Origin: Ceriagrion tenellum
Lineage: Eukaryota; Arthropoda; Insecta; Odonata; Coenagrionidae
Assembly: GCA_963169105.1 (NCBI GenBank)
Contig: OY720640.1
Coordinates: 114,128,085-114,192,084, forward strand
DNA: 64,000 nucleotides
Direction of reading: 5' to 3'
The notes below the pieces were generated by a model. It had not been told where the DNA came from and made no database searches. It was given only the letters and a program-made list of their open reading frames with translations. Made by a program: the position numbers and the translations under genes. Positions 48,062 through 58,995 of the stretch are shown here, piece after piece (position 1 is the first letter of the stretch; every line of letters starts with the position of its first letter).

Positions 48062-48373
48062 CATTGGTCGTTCAATCCTAAGATTGGCTGACTACAGCCT
48101 TCCCCCTTCCTAACCTAATGCTACTTCCCTTACTTCCTGGTAGCTCTTCCTATGTAATTTCCTCTTTATTTGGTCCATGAACTGATTCCTTGGTCTTCCT
48201 CCGGGGACTTTTCCCTCTATTTCACCCTTCATTTCCCTCTTTACAAACGTGCTGAGGCTCATTGTGTGACCAATCCGTTTCCTTATGGCCTTTACCCATT
48301 CCACTCTTCTATAAACTTCTCCATTTCTTACTTTTTCCTTCCATTTTTCCTTCAGTATCCTCCTACAGCACCA
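48062..48373 (-). pseudogene. RTE-like LINE, 3' part of a split element
   Basis: Minus strand: GAVGG-type piece, then WVKAIRKRIGH, EGKVPGGRPRNQFMDQIKRK and SYQEVREVA, parallel to the copy at 61.0-61.3 kb. It continues exactly where the fragment at 49381-49830 stops, so the two are halves of one element interrupted by the LINE between them. Confidence 0.8.
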
Positions 48374-49380
48374 AAATTTCTACATGGACATAATCCCCTG
48401 CGAGCCGCCGCATGGGCGTGTGGTAGGGGGTGTTATGTCACCAGCCGTGTGAAGATGTAAGGAATAAGGTTTTGGGAGGAGAAATAGTGGCATGTATTAT
48501 AGGAGTGTATTTAGTGGAGCTCAATTTTTATTGTGGTCGCTTATTGTGCTCGGAAAGAAATGAGTATTTGTGCCTATCTGTTCGGCAATGTATCTCTCTT
48601 ATTTTATCGAATCATTCAGACCTACTGATGCAGTGAGGCGCCATGATAATATTCTCTGTGTCGCTCTGAAATGCACCAGTTCTGAATTTTGCAAGCAGCC
48701 TAAGCCTAGTGTGTAGCCTCTGAGTTTCTAGGGGCTCCCAACTTAGTCCCCCTAAAAGTTGTGGAACACTATGTGTTCCCTCGTAGCAGTTTTTAACAAT
48801 GCGTGCTGCTTTTCTTTGTATTTTATTATTTTTTTGTTAAATCTGTAAGACCAGAGTCCAAAATTCTCGCGGTGTATTTGAGGCTTGGCCTAACTAGAGC
48901 GAAGTAGCATCTCTTTTTTACTTTTTCACCCGAGGACCTTCTTATTATCCGCTTAACTAACCCTATTATCTTTAATGCTGTGCCGCCTATGTTTTGTATT
49001 TGTTTCCCACGATATATGAAAAGTTAAGGTAGTTCCAAGATGTTCAACTGCATATGAAGATTTTACGTTACTCCACCCAGAGTATAGGTATGGCATTCGT
49101 GTGATGACTTTTGCAGGAAGTGAACTGTGGTGCATTTACTGACATTTAATTCTAACCCCCACTCCTGATACCACGAATGAACGTTGTTAAGTTCCCATGA
49201 CAGAACCTCAAGGTCCGCGTCTTCGCTTATTTCACGTTAGAGAACGGTGTCGTCTGCAAATAGTCTTAATTTACTGCTAGCTCTAGAAATTAGACGATTA
49301 ACATAAATTATGAATGAAAGAGGGCCAATCACGCATCCTTGAGGAATACTGCATGTGACTTCGGGCATATCAGAGCTTAA
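48374..49380 (-). mobile_element. CR1/Jockey-like LINE inserted into an RTE-like LINE
   Basis: The longest copy of this family here, about 1 kb. Minus strand: CSIPQGCVIGPLSFIIYVN, then LRLFADDTVL (catalytic FADD block), LELNVSKC, then CYFALVRP, LSWEPLETQRLHTRLRLL and the shared 3' UTR ending ATGTAG. Stops and frameshifts are numerous. ACCA occurs at both borders (48370-48373 and 49381-49384), a possible 4-bp target duplication. 5' truncated within the RT. Confidence 0.85.
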
Positions 49381-49830
49381 ACCAGTCTTTGAAGGCTTTT
49401 AGTCAGCTTTGGTGTATTTTTACAATAGTCCATGCTTCCGATCCTTAGAGTTCCACGCAGCCCACGAATGTTTTCAAATACTGTTTCGTGGTTTATAGCT
49501 CTATCTTCTTTCAGCACAGCAGTTGTCTTGTTACCATGAACGCCTATTTAGCTTGGGCTGATCTTCGCTTAAAATCCGTTGTACTTCTTCCGTCCCACGT
49601 GATGGTACTGCCGAGAGAGGTGAAGGAATTCACTTGCTCTAATTTCTCCTTACTCACTGTAACTTCTGTATTCGGCTTTTCTCTTTCGCGTTCTGGGGCT
49701 TTGTTTCTTGCCTTATTTATTTTCATTTTGTATCCTCGAGGAATTTGTCCATTTGCGCTCAGTGACCTTTGTAGATCATTACAATTTCCAGCTGTGACTG
49801 CGGTGTCATCTGCAAATGGGAGCATTTTTA
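49381..49830 (-). pseudogene. RTE-like LINE, 5' part of a split element
   Basis: A 93-residue frame with LPFADDTAVTA (catalytic block), then YKMKINKA and SFTSLGSTITWDGRSTTDFKRR, continuing in another frame as GSEAWTI and KAFKDW up to the junction. This is the RT palm end and thumb of an RTE-like element, often annotated in arthropods as endonuclease-reverse transcriptase. Confidence 0.8.
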
Positions 49831-50924
49831 TTTCTTCTTCAATCGGAGCATGTTTTTTTCTGTTTTGATGGATTAGTTAGGGCTATTACTTGAGGAAATC
49901 AGAAGAAGGTGGAGTAAGTGGCTTTAAATGGTTACGAGAATGGGAGGAGTGCTGCAGTATGCAATAATATTGGGGAAGGTTTAAGTAGGTATCCTAACCT
50001 CGATTGTCAAAGATGTTCAGCAAATAAGGAGAGCTGATGACGGCGACAGTTGGTAAGAATGTAAGTAAGAGGCTCGCGAAGGGCTTGACAAAGCGTGTAG
50101 TATTTTGTGGTACAGAAACCTGGACTCTTGAGTAATGAGTGGGAGTAAATGATACACGAAGGATGAATATAATCTGTCTTTTTGCGATAAAAATAATACA
50201 AGCATTATATTTTAAAATTTTTGCCTCAATTAAAGCATTGTTATGACTTGGGTTTACGGCGCAGAATTTCAAGTTTGAGCAAATATTTTACGTAAATATG
50301 TCTTTTTTACTCGGAATGATACCTTTATTTTAAGTACGAACGACTATAATTATATAAATTGTATAATTTCCGCGCTCAGAAGAACATGTGTAAACATGTA
50401 AACAAATTATTTCGAAATATATGTCAAGTGCCATAAGACTACGTCATAAAATAACATTAAATTGCGGATTAACCAAATCGGTAAAATTTAATATTTAGCT
50501 TTTTTGTGTATATATTACTTATTGGCTCGCATCCTAAAAATTTCACGCAAATCTGTGTGCAAACGAATACTTCTCCAACCACCTAAAAGGTGGTTATAAA
50601 GAAGAAGCAGCAGCGGTTGACTGAAAGAAAAGTGAGCTAGAAAGTACCTCATACAAAGATTGAGAGAAGCAAATATTTGAAAGAGGTTAAAAGTTTCTAT
50701 AGTAGGTGATAGGAGCAGGTAATGAGGAGTGAAAGTGTGCTAAAATCCGTCATAGAGAGGAGAATAGATCCTAAAGGAGGGAGAGAAGAGGCATATTGGC
50801 TGGAATTTGGAGAAAATGAAGCATATATAGTGAAATAAAGGAATAAATCACGAGGAAGGTTAAATTCTGAACCTGCAAAACGAGTATTATTACTCCCATT
50901 GATTTAAATCTACCCAAGCCTTTC
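49831..50924. other. non-coding DNA, unassigned
   Basis: Short overlapping minus frames at 49994-50272 without recognisable domain; AT-rich. A purine-rich GGAGGGAGAGAAGAGG stretch near 50.77 kb. Confidence 0.35.
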
Positions 50925-51470
50925 TTTAAAAGTGACTGTGAGTGGAGAGATGAAAGATAGCGAATTCTTCACCAATCTTGGAAGTAGGTACCATAACATG
51001 GGACGGAAGAAGTACAACGGACATAAGGAAGGGAAAAGTCCAAGCTAAGAAGACGTTTTTGGGAGAAAGACAACTGCTGTGCTCAAAGAAGGCTGGTGAA
51101 AACTCTATATAATGGGGTGTGGCGCTGCAAGAGTTGGACACTTGGTCATTGCGAAGGGAGGATGTACGTAGACTTGAGGCGTATGATATGTGGGTGTGGA
51201 GAAGGATGGAGAGGGTTGAGGTGGGCGGCGATAAGGACGAACGAGGTGGTATTGGATATGGTTGGAAAGGAGAGGAATCTGTTGGAGGTTCGGAGGAGAC
51301 AGAAGAGATGATGGAGGACGTTTAGAAAAGAGCGGGTAATGTTGAAGAGGGTAATAGAGATGAGAAACTGGGGAAAGTTGGAAGACGATAGGAATTCTGG
51401 ACGAAATCATATGAGGAAGGTGCAGTGAAAATTTTCAGAGAGATATAATGGCTGGCCACGAATAAGAGGA
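50925..51470 (+). pseudogene. RTE-like LINE fragment
   Basis: Plus strand: TITWDGRSTTDIRKGK, LLCSKKA, LEAYDMWVWRRMERV across two or three frames, matching the same region as 49.4-49.8 and 60.8-61.0 kb. The later part is purine-rich and frame-broken. Confidence 0.75.
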
Positions 51471-52079
51471 AAAACGGGACGATATGCCAGAATTTACGAC
51501 GTCAGAGAAAGTACTGTGCAAAAACTTACCAGTTAGCTGGTATCCAAAAAATATATTCATTAATCAGAAAATAATTAATCACCATTTTTAAGATGGTTTG
51601 GAAATATCCTTTAATTACGCATTCTATTTCACTTACAGCCCAGTATCTCATTTCAGAAGGCCAGTTTCCCAGTCGCGATGCAATCATCTTGCTTTCGGCG
51701 TGTCACCACAGGTGGAGATTTTGGTCAGAATGAAATTGGCGCGTACACGAAAATGCCAGGGATTTGGCAAAAACAAGGGGTTTTCAGATATAGGGGAGGT
51801 ACAAAAAGGATATGGTTTCACGCTAATGATAAGTATGAAGCCCGGGCCTAAATGCAGCCCTGGTGTACAGGGAAATGTACGGTTTTTGTTCTCAAATTCA
51901 AGCTTCCCATTTCGATCGTGTTTTTAGATGGAATCTTATTTTTCTTCTATGTTCGGTGCTACAAGTGTCTCTGGTGAGCACGGTGTGGGTGGAATGGAAA
52001 ATAGAGGACAATAAACGAATTGTTATGGGCAGATGAGAAAGCATGCGGGGATATTTTTTAGTTCTTCTTTTGTCTTTTC
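51471..52079. other. non-coding DNA, unassigned
   Basis: Frame 51598-51927 (+, 109 residues) shows no recognised domain. Confidence 0.3.
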
Positions 52080-52610
52080 ATCCGCCGAGCGCTGTTATTT
52101 TCGAGTTTATTCGCCGACTAATTCCCAGGCTCCCTCCTAAAAATCATCGTTCGCTTGCCGCGCCGCCGTTCAGAATGCAGGGAGAGGTGTCGTTGCGATC
52201 GCGGTGAGGATAACGGGGAAATTTATCGAGGAAACGAGAGACGTGATGCGCTTTTCGGGCGGCGCTGTAGTTGCTGCTGCTCCCTCGCGGATTTAATTAT
52301 AATTACTCGCGCGCTCGTATTGACAGTGTGAGGTATGGGAAGCGAAGGCTTTCGGGAGGAAGGCGGAAGGGGTACTTTATGTGGAAATGGATTTGAGAAG
52401 GGAGATGGGACATTTTCCAACTGCAATTTTCTTACGGGAATTTGTGTTTTCCAGGTTGCACGTCGAGACTAGTCCTATCGTAGTCACGTTCTCTCCTCGC
52501 GGGAGGAGACGAAACTTCCATTACGCGCTGCCGTCCTGATTAACAATTGAATGTCGTCCGCTTGTATTCGTTACTCGACCTAGAATCTACAATGGGGCGG
52601 AATATTTATC
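52080..52610. promoter_or_regulatory. CpG-island-like block
   Basis: Strongest CpG cluster in the window: I count about 30 CpGs between 52080 and 52320 alone, with GCCGCGCCGCCG, GGGCGGCGC and ACTCGCGCGCTCG. An ATTTAATTATAATTA motif at about 52293 holds two homeodomain-type TAATTA/TTAATT cores. This may be a promoter or developmental enhancer of a gene outside the window. No exon can be assigned. Confidence 0.4.
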
Positions 52611-52861
52611 ACTGAAATTTCGCGCGGTAAACCCTGAAAGGCTATTATATAAAGCTAGCTGAATGCCATTTTTTTATTGCTATAAAATCAAGATTAATGG
52701 ATTGATAGAGTTTTAAGTTGGTACTCTCAAAGAATTGCTTAAATGATGATTTTTTTCAGCCTAATGTGAAGGTAATTAACAGGATTTCTTACTGTAGAGA
52801 GTAGTTTCCGACCTCACTTGGTGGAATTCCTTGAAATCAGGGATAGAAGAATAACACTGCT

Positions 52862-52964
52862 ATTCCACATGGTATTAGATTTGGTGACGGGACTGATTAC
52901 GCCGCAGAGCAGCATTACCTGCGGCAAAACCGGCCGTGTCAATAAATCTAATACCATGTGGAAT
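52862..52964 (+). ncRNA. decayed hammerhead enclosed by a 21-bp stem I
   Basis: Perfect 21-nt inverted arms (52862-52882 and 52944-52964) plus GAC/GTC extend stem I. Inside are CTGATTA (52893-52899), stem II GCCGCAG/CTGCGGC (7 perfect pairs), AAAA in place of GAAA, and CCGG with C where U16.1 is expected. The G-to-A change in CGAAA is what loss of a CpG would give. Probably inactive. Confidence 0.6.
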
Positions 52965-54680
52965 TACAGAGTAAATTCTTCCATCCCTGGATTTCTTACA
53001 TTTACTTTTCATTCTCGACAAAATTGTCCGTTATGAATTTCGTCGACACATTTCTGAATTACCAGATCTCAAGCATTCACAGACCCCATAGGAAAATATA
53101 AGCCATTATTAAAAATAGTGGAACATATCCACTTTAAGAAAAAAAAATTTAATTAATTTAAACAATATAAATGTGTATTTTGGAGACCCTCTTGAGACGT
53201 GGGGAAAATTACTGTAATGGCAAGTATTGTAGAAAATACTAATTTAAGTACATATCATTTTTTATGGATAAGTTACTATGTTATTGGAGATAAAAATAGG
53301 TGAAAGTCCAATGAACATAAAAAAAAATTTTCAGGACTCAAGCATAGCAAATTAATATGACATTCGGTCTCTATAATTTAGCCGAAGAACTTTTTTAGGG
53401 ACTCTAATTTAGTGAGGTAGCATGATCCCTTCTATGAAGAGATCATTTCTCAGTAGGGAAAATTTATTTATAGCTGATATGTGTGAGTTATGTAACCAAA
53501 ATTGTGAGAAAAATGCGATGAAAGACTTTTTTAAGAGATATAAAAAGAATGTTACTAGTATTATGAGTCATTAGAACCGCAGACGGTGTCAGAAGCAATA
53601 TATGAGTGCAACTTAAGAGAACTTGATCTGCAAGTAAGGCAATGTGTAAGTTAGCATGGGAGAAATCGTTGAAACAGAGCCAAAGTCACAGTTATAACTC
53701 TGAGGATCAAGCAGTTTTGCCTGTGCTTTCGAACTGTAGGAACGTCTTAGTGAGTCGTACGCATTTGATACGCATTCACGATATTCTTAACATGCTGTTT
53801 AGCCCGCGTTAAAGAACTGATTAAAGGTTCACAGGTATGAGCAGCAGCTGAAAAAACCCTGAAGCCTCAAATATTACGAATATCTGTTCGTGTTTATCCG
53901 ATCAAGTCGAGTAGTTTCACTATAAATTTGCTAGTGTTCTCCAATTGAAAGTATACGTAAGATTTCCGATATATATTTTGAAGTCGGAAACTTTGTAGGA
54001 TTAAATATGTATCTCTTTTAAATTTATTGGGTTTCTCTTGGATCATTCGCATAACAATTATTGCTGGTAAAATTTTGTGAACCAGTAGCGTGCATTGTAT
54101 TTCTAAATACCTGCCTCACTGAAAAACTTCTCAGCCAAATGGAACCGTACGAGCCGCAATTTTCTGTGGATTCTACGAACCTTCCATGAATAGCGCGTAA
54201 GAATTTGAATTGAGTAAATAAAAGCAGCGTGCTCTATTTAAAATCCGGTATCAGATGTTTAATTTTTTGTGTTCTGTGTTTCGTGGAAGTAAACTAACGT
54301 CAAAACAATCTTTTTTCCTGGATATTTCTTTTTCTGCTAATAGCAGGCGGGATATAAAATGCAAATGAAAAAGTTTATATTTTAGATGGAAAACAAAATT
54401 CAAAAGGAAAGAATGTAAAGACTCAATGGTGTAGATAAAATATTCGGGTGGACAATTTTCCAATATGTTCGTAATAGGCAAATGAGTGTAGAAAAAGAGA
54501 GATAATTAATAGCATGGGGGAATGGATGAACTAAAGAAATGTAAATTAAAAAAACAGACTCTAGTTGTGATTTGGTGAGACTTTTTCATTATGATAGAAG
54601 CAAAACGCAGTTTTTCTCAGCTAAAAGGTTAAATACGACTAATGAAGCTCAAATGATTTCGTACTGTCTACTAATTTTTA
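52965..54680. other. AT-rich non-coding DNA
   Basis: No gene recognised; frame 54251-54481 (-) unassigned. Confidence 0.4.
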
Positions 54681-54693
54681 TTTCACCTCTTCC

Positions 54694-54729
54694 TACACGT
54701 GTTGCGACTGACTAGCAGTCATCATCAGG
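54694..54729 (-). ncRNA. hammerhead-like motif at PLE 3' end
   Basis: Minus strand: CTGATGA (54728-54722), stem II GACTG/CAGTC, GCAA where GAAA is expected, palindromic stem III ACACGTGT, cleavage A. One core base is changed. TTATATAA lies at 54761-54768, about 35 nt upstream. Confidence 0.65.
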
Positions 54730-54779
54730 CAAGACTAATACAACATAAACAGATATGAGCTTATATAATACGTGAAATA

Positions 54780-55385
54780 CCATATTTACGTCACACTGGG
54801 AAAGGATAGAAGGACAAGTGGGAGAAAATGGAAGGGGGGATGGTGTGAGGGGAGAGGGTGGTTTGTTGGAGGAGGTAAAGTTATTTAACAATGGAGTCAA
54901 AAATAGGAGAATGACAAACAAATTCGTTCTCATTTAATAACTTCATTTTCTTTCGTTTCCTTTTGACTATTTCCCACTGTTCCGAAACATCTAAACGGTG
55001 TCCTTTATCCAGGGAACGGAAGATTTTCACATTAAATGTGGAGTGGTGAGATTCTTCCATTAGATGTTTGGCGAAATAAGACTTACTGTCGGTCGCTGTT
55101 CACCAAACACCTTTTGTGTTCCGACACCCGAGTTAAAAAATTTCTCCCAGTTTGACCGACATTAACACTACCACATGTGTCACACTTAAGTTCATAAACC
55201 CCCGATTTTAGCAGGGGGTCAAAAGGATCTTTGGCATTATTGAATATTGTTCCCAGAGTTCTTGGAGTGTGAAAACTCACTCTGTATTTGTCTTTAGGGA
55301 ATTATTTAACTGCATCGTAAGACATTTTTCCCAAGTAAGGCAGCTTTACCCATTTAAGTTTTTTTATCTTTGACTGGTCATTTGA
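54780..55385 (-). pseudogene. PLE GIY-YIG fragment
   Basis: Minus strand: KDKYRVSFHTPRTLGTIF linker, GVYELKCDTCGSVNVGQTGRN (GVY and NVG for GIY and YIG, CxxC present), RVSEHKR, then after a frameshift HHSTFNVKIFRSLDKGHR and WEIVKRKR to a stop near 54890, a C/T-rich tract (54.88-54.80 kb), the TATA-like box and the hammerhead. RT is missing. Similar to the 40.1-kb domain but from a different subfamily. Confidence 0.8.
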
Positions 55386-55435
55386 GCTTCATTACTCATT
55401 ACGCTGTCCTACGATATCTCGCCTGAGAAAGTGGA

Positions 55436-55478
55436 GTTTAAATACGACTAGTTTAGATGTTACTACATCATCTTCAAG
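55436..55478 (-). ncRNA. decayed hammerhead motif
   Basis: Minus strand: CTTGAAGA (one extra T), stem II GATGT-AGTA-ACATC, TAAA for GAAA, ACTAGT and cleavage C. Two core defects. It follows just upstream of the GIY-YIG fragment, as expected for the 5' repeat of a PLE. Confidence 0.5.
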
Positions 55479-55896
55479 CATCTCAAGAGGATATAGTTGA
55501 AGAGAGTACGGTAGTGGAGATGCTGGTGAGGGAAAATTCTTAAATTATAATTCATGATCATCATTATCAAGGAAAGTGTATGTATTCTTTCGTGTCTCAT
55601 CTAAAGGATGCGATTCCAAATGTACTTATACCTGGCTGAAAATAAGTGTTTAGAAAACGAAGGTATTATATAAACATTGAGAAAGGTAAGTAATATATGC
55701 TCTGAATAATATTGTTTCCTTTAAAAGTGTAATATGTTTTTTTAATGCGCGGATATTTCGGTATGATCTCCAATGTTTCCCGTCTTTCCCACATGATGCG
55801 AACAATTTTGTTTCCACAAAGCAACGCACTTAATTTTTTTGTTCAGTTTTATTTGGTCAGGCATGCCCACATATACGAATGATAATTTGCTTAATA

Positions 55897-55935
55897 TTGT
55901 TAATAATGCAGCGTGTTGTTAATAATGCAGCGTGT
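55897..55935. repeat. 19-bp tandem duplication
   Basis: TGTTAATAATGCAGCGTGT occurs twice in immediate succession. Confidence 0.8.
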
Positions 55936-56100
55936 CGCAGAGTTTTCCAATAATGAGAAACGAATTATTAAAACAAGGAGATGTTGCAGACATGGTCAAA
56001 GCGACAAAGAGGACGGCTATGGAAACTTTTCTCCACGAAAATTAGCGACAATAGCAACAATTGTAGATCGACTTCGAATGAGTATAGACCAAATTAGAAT

Positions 56101-56245
56101 GACTTTGCTCACTTCACTAGAGGTATTTTAGCACGATCCGGCTTTCGAAACTTCGTGTCATCTTCAGGTCTGACAGACCTGAAGATGATACAAAGTGTCG
56201 AAACCTGGGTCGTGCTAATTAACCTCTAGTGGAGTTAGCAAAGTC
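56101..56245. repeat. foldback with a hammerhead in each arm
   Basis: Arms 56101-56172 and 56174-56245 are inverted copies with about 12 differences and almost no loop. The left arm on the minus strand has CTGAAGA (56167-56161), stem II, GAAA (56146-56143) and cleavage C. The right arm on the plus strand has CTGAAGA (56179-56185), stem II GATAC/GTGTC, GAAA (56200-56203), ACCTGGGT and cleavage C. Both cores are consensus, so the unit could encode a ribozyme on either strand. Confidence 0.75.
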
Positions 56246-56689
56246 ATTTTTATCTGTTCCATAATGGATAACTTCCACAAAGTAAATCCTGTAACCATTT
56301 CCTTTGTTCAAATGACTAGTTTGATACGAGCAAAATAAGAAAGGCTACTAAGAATAGCTTCGCCATTTTTACAGCCACCGAACCATTGGGTTTGAGCGGA
56401 ACTAGGAAATCTAACAATTACAATGAAAACTACGCGCCATGTGCTACCCTCGGTGATTGGCAGCCAACACACCTGCTAGATTAAAGTGAACTTTATTTCA
56501 TTCAGTTATTTCGAAAAGTGAAGTTTTACTTCCGCGAGAACTTATTTCATAAAAGAATCAATTGTAAACTACTTTTCTATTTTAACCAAAATTATAATAG
56601 TAAAAAATACTCTAGGATCATGATTACATATCAAGTTAATTCTAATTTAATTGTTTCACCTATAAATGCAACATTTGGTGTGTTTGGTT

Positions 56690-56820
56690 CACCATGAGAT
56701 TCACAGTGAAAGAGGTCGCCTGGGTAGATTAATTGGTTAGAGCACTCGGCGCGCAATCGAGGGATCTGGGTTCTATTCCTAGTCCAGGCGAATGATTTTT
56801 CCACTGTGAATTTCACATAA
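56690..56820 (+). repeat. tRNA-like repeat with short terminal inverted ends
   Basis: A 72-nt near-complete tRNA-like fold (56718-56789): acceptor GCCTGG/CCAGGC, D-arm TAGATTAATTGGTTAGAGCA, anticodon stem CTCGG/TCGAG with a 7-nt loop, T-arm CTGGG/CCTAG. The residue before the anticodon is G rather than U and the T-loop TTCTATT is abnormal, so it is not a functional tRNA. It is bounded by ATTCACAGTG/CACTGTGAAT inverted ends and the ATGATTTTTCC motif shared by the palindromic copies at 31.8, 33.9 and 36.0 kb. Confidence 0.7.
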
Positions 56821-58189
56821 TTGCGTGATCACTGGCGGGTGACTCCGTTGAAGTAACTGCGCGGCTAATTCCGTGGTTCTTTGACGGTGGTATGGGGTTT
56901 AACTTTCAAAGAGATACATTGTCGTTGACGAAAATAGCTGTGTGTTTGGAGAAATTCATTAAAAGCACAAATAGTTAGCCATGTGAAATTTAATTCCATT
57001 GAAAAAGCAATGGAATGGACCAATTTGGTGAATGTATTTTTTCATCCAATTCCTCAAATTTACTTATGTCCATCACAAGTGCACACAATCTCTGTTCTCC
57101 ATCGTGAATTTCTCAGTCTATTATTGGCTCCTAATCCTCCAGGTTGATGAAATTACCGATTATAATCCATCTCCATTGTCGCTGGAACTGTTGGGACTAG
57201 CAGGAAAAACAAACACCACATAAATTCATTCTCCGCGCTTGGGCGCGAATAAATCGTCAATTTACACGGCCACGGAGTCCCTGACCAAATATCCCCTTGG
57301 AAATAAGAAGCGGTTTGTCGCTGTGTGTTTGCCTACGTTGATGAAAACTGATTAAGTGATTCCCTCTGGACTATTCATCCAATGGAATCTATCCATAACC
57401 TCCTCATGAAACTCAATCTTAATATATCTTTTCACAAACCTTCCATGAACAGATTAGGAATTACGAGGAGTACTACGGCGCACGTTAGCTGGAAGGATAG
57501 TTGTAAGTAGTAATAGGAGTATATCTGATAGTAAGCAATCTGGCGGCAACAATACTTGCTGTGACTAACGCTGCTCATATCCACTATGATTGTTGATTCA
57601 TTGATTGTTAAGCCAATTCGTTGAGATTGGATGCATAGAAAGCTGACTGAACAGATTTTTCTACCAACATTAACCAAGCAATTTCAAAGAATTTCCTCGA
57701 GAGATCTGTCGTATATTGTGTGACTAGAGAATTACAGTAGGTCTAGGTGACCATAGTGATGTTGCCACTCGAGTGGAAAGTGAGGGTGGCCAAGACACGA
57801 CTTGGTCATTCCTACTTCTTTCTTAAGTCACGATGCATTTTTTCCGCACTTGAGTAGAAAGTTCATAACCAAGCCTATATCATAGACATTTTCATGGCCA
57901 AGATAGGTATCATCAAGATAGGTAGTTTTTCACTCTAACGATACTTGACATATGATGGAAGCAAAATACCGTCATGAATTGGACAGATACGGATAGTTGG
58001 ATTTTTTTAATGAACGTTTGTTAGATAATTCATAAATTATGACAATTCATGACATGTATATAAAATAATATTATGCCAAGTATATCGTGCTACTGATCTT
58101 TCAGATAAACATTTATGTGAAATATTTAGACCTTAAAAAGCGAAATATCGCAAGCCTCGTAATTTTAATCAATCAAGCTTTTTATATTC
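56821..58189. other. non-coding DNA, unassigned
   Basis: No recognised gene; frames at 57032-57223 and 57432-57677 are unassigned. Confidence 0.4.
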
Positions 58190-58204
58190 CACAGTATTAT
58201 TGTA

Positions 58205-58250
58205 AATAATAGTACCAGTTTCGGCAGTTATGCCATCTTCAGGTACACCG
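58205..58250 (-). ncRNA. hammerhead ribozyme motif, intact core
   Basis: Minus strand: CTGAAGA (58242-58236), stem II GGCA-TAAC-TGCC, GAAA (58222-58219), ACTGGT and cleavage A. Core bases are consensus; stem I pairs poorly. Confidence 0.7.
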
Positions 58251-58755
58251 AGTTATCGGTAGTTGGGGATAATAATATAATTTTCCACTAATAAATAATT
58301 TTCCACTTATTATTTTTAGTGAAGAATTATCTTATTATTAATGGAAAAGTACAAGGATTGTTTTAATATGGATTCAAGTATAAAATACTTCCACGAAGTG
58401 ACGTCTGAGGGTGTAAAGTTTCGATGTACCTTTTTCAATGCGTTATGACATTCAGTGATGTCAATAAGGAGTTGCTAGAGTAACCAAACTCGATGTAACG
58501 TGAATACAAGAGGGAGCAAAAGAGCCACTTTCTTTCCTTTTAATATTATTAGTGGAAAAGTACAAGAATTGTTTTTATATGGATTCAAGTATATCGGAAC
58601 ATCAAATAGGAATTATTTATAAAGAGAACTAGGTCTAAGGAATAGTTGGTTTGAAGATTCTAGAAATGACGACAAAAAATGGAGTTTTCCAATATATTCA
58701 AAATTTAAAGATTTGACATGGTTGAAGGTCGATATTGTAATAAATCAAACGCGTT

Positions 58756-58913
58756 AATGGTGTGGGTGGGGTGGGTTTTCTACGAAACAGCATCACTTTC
58801 CCTCCCCATTGCTTTTAGTCACCTTACCCCCCAAACCAACAGAATACTCACCGCCTTTCCTCTATAGTCAACCTTTTCCCCTTCCTCCCTCAACCCACCC
58901 CACCCACACCATT
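58756..58913. repeat. 22-bp perfect G/C-rich inverted repeat
   Basis: AATGGTGTGGGTGGGGTGGG plus TT (58756-58777) is exactly inverted at 58892-58913. The C-rich arm is part of the PLE pyrimidine tract that precedes the TATA-like box at 58924. Confidence 0.85.
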
Positions 58914-58923
58914 TCCCCTTAGA

Positions 58924-58995
58924 CTTATATAAATATACCCCGACTACCGATAGCACAGTGTACCTGATGAGAGCATAACTGACGAAACTAGTGCT
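58924..58995 (+). ncRNA. TATA-like box and decayed hammerhead
   Basis: TTATATAAATATA at 58924-58936, then CTGATGA (58964-58970), a stem II with two mismatched pairs, GAAA (58984-58987), palindromic ACTAGT and G at the cleavage position, which hammerheads do not cleave well. Inverted relative copy of the 58.2-kb motif. Confidence 0.6.

Noticed and set aside
49488..49868. 126-residue plus-strand frame
   Set aside because: Antisense shadow of the RTE-like reverse transcriptase fragment.
50033..50060. CTGATGACGGCGACAG as a hammerhead start
   Set aside because: No GAAA box and no closing stem II downstream.
56718..56789. Functional tRNA gene
   Set aside because: The fold is tRNA-like, but position 33 is not U, the T-loop is abnormal and the unit carries repeat-family ends, so it is a tRNA-derived repeat.
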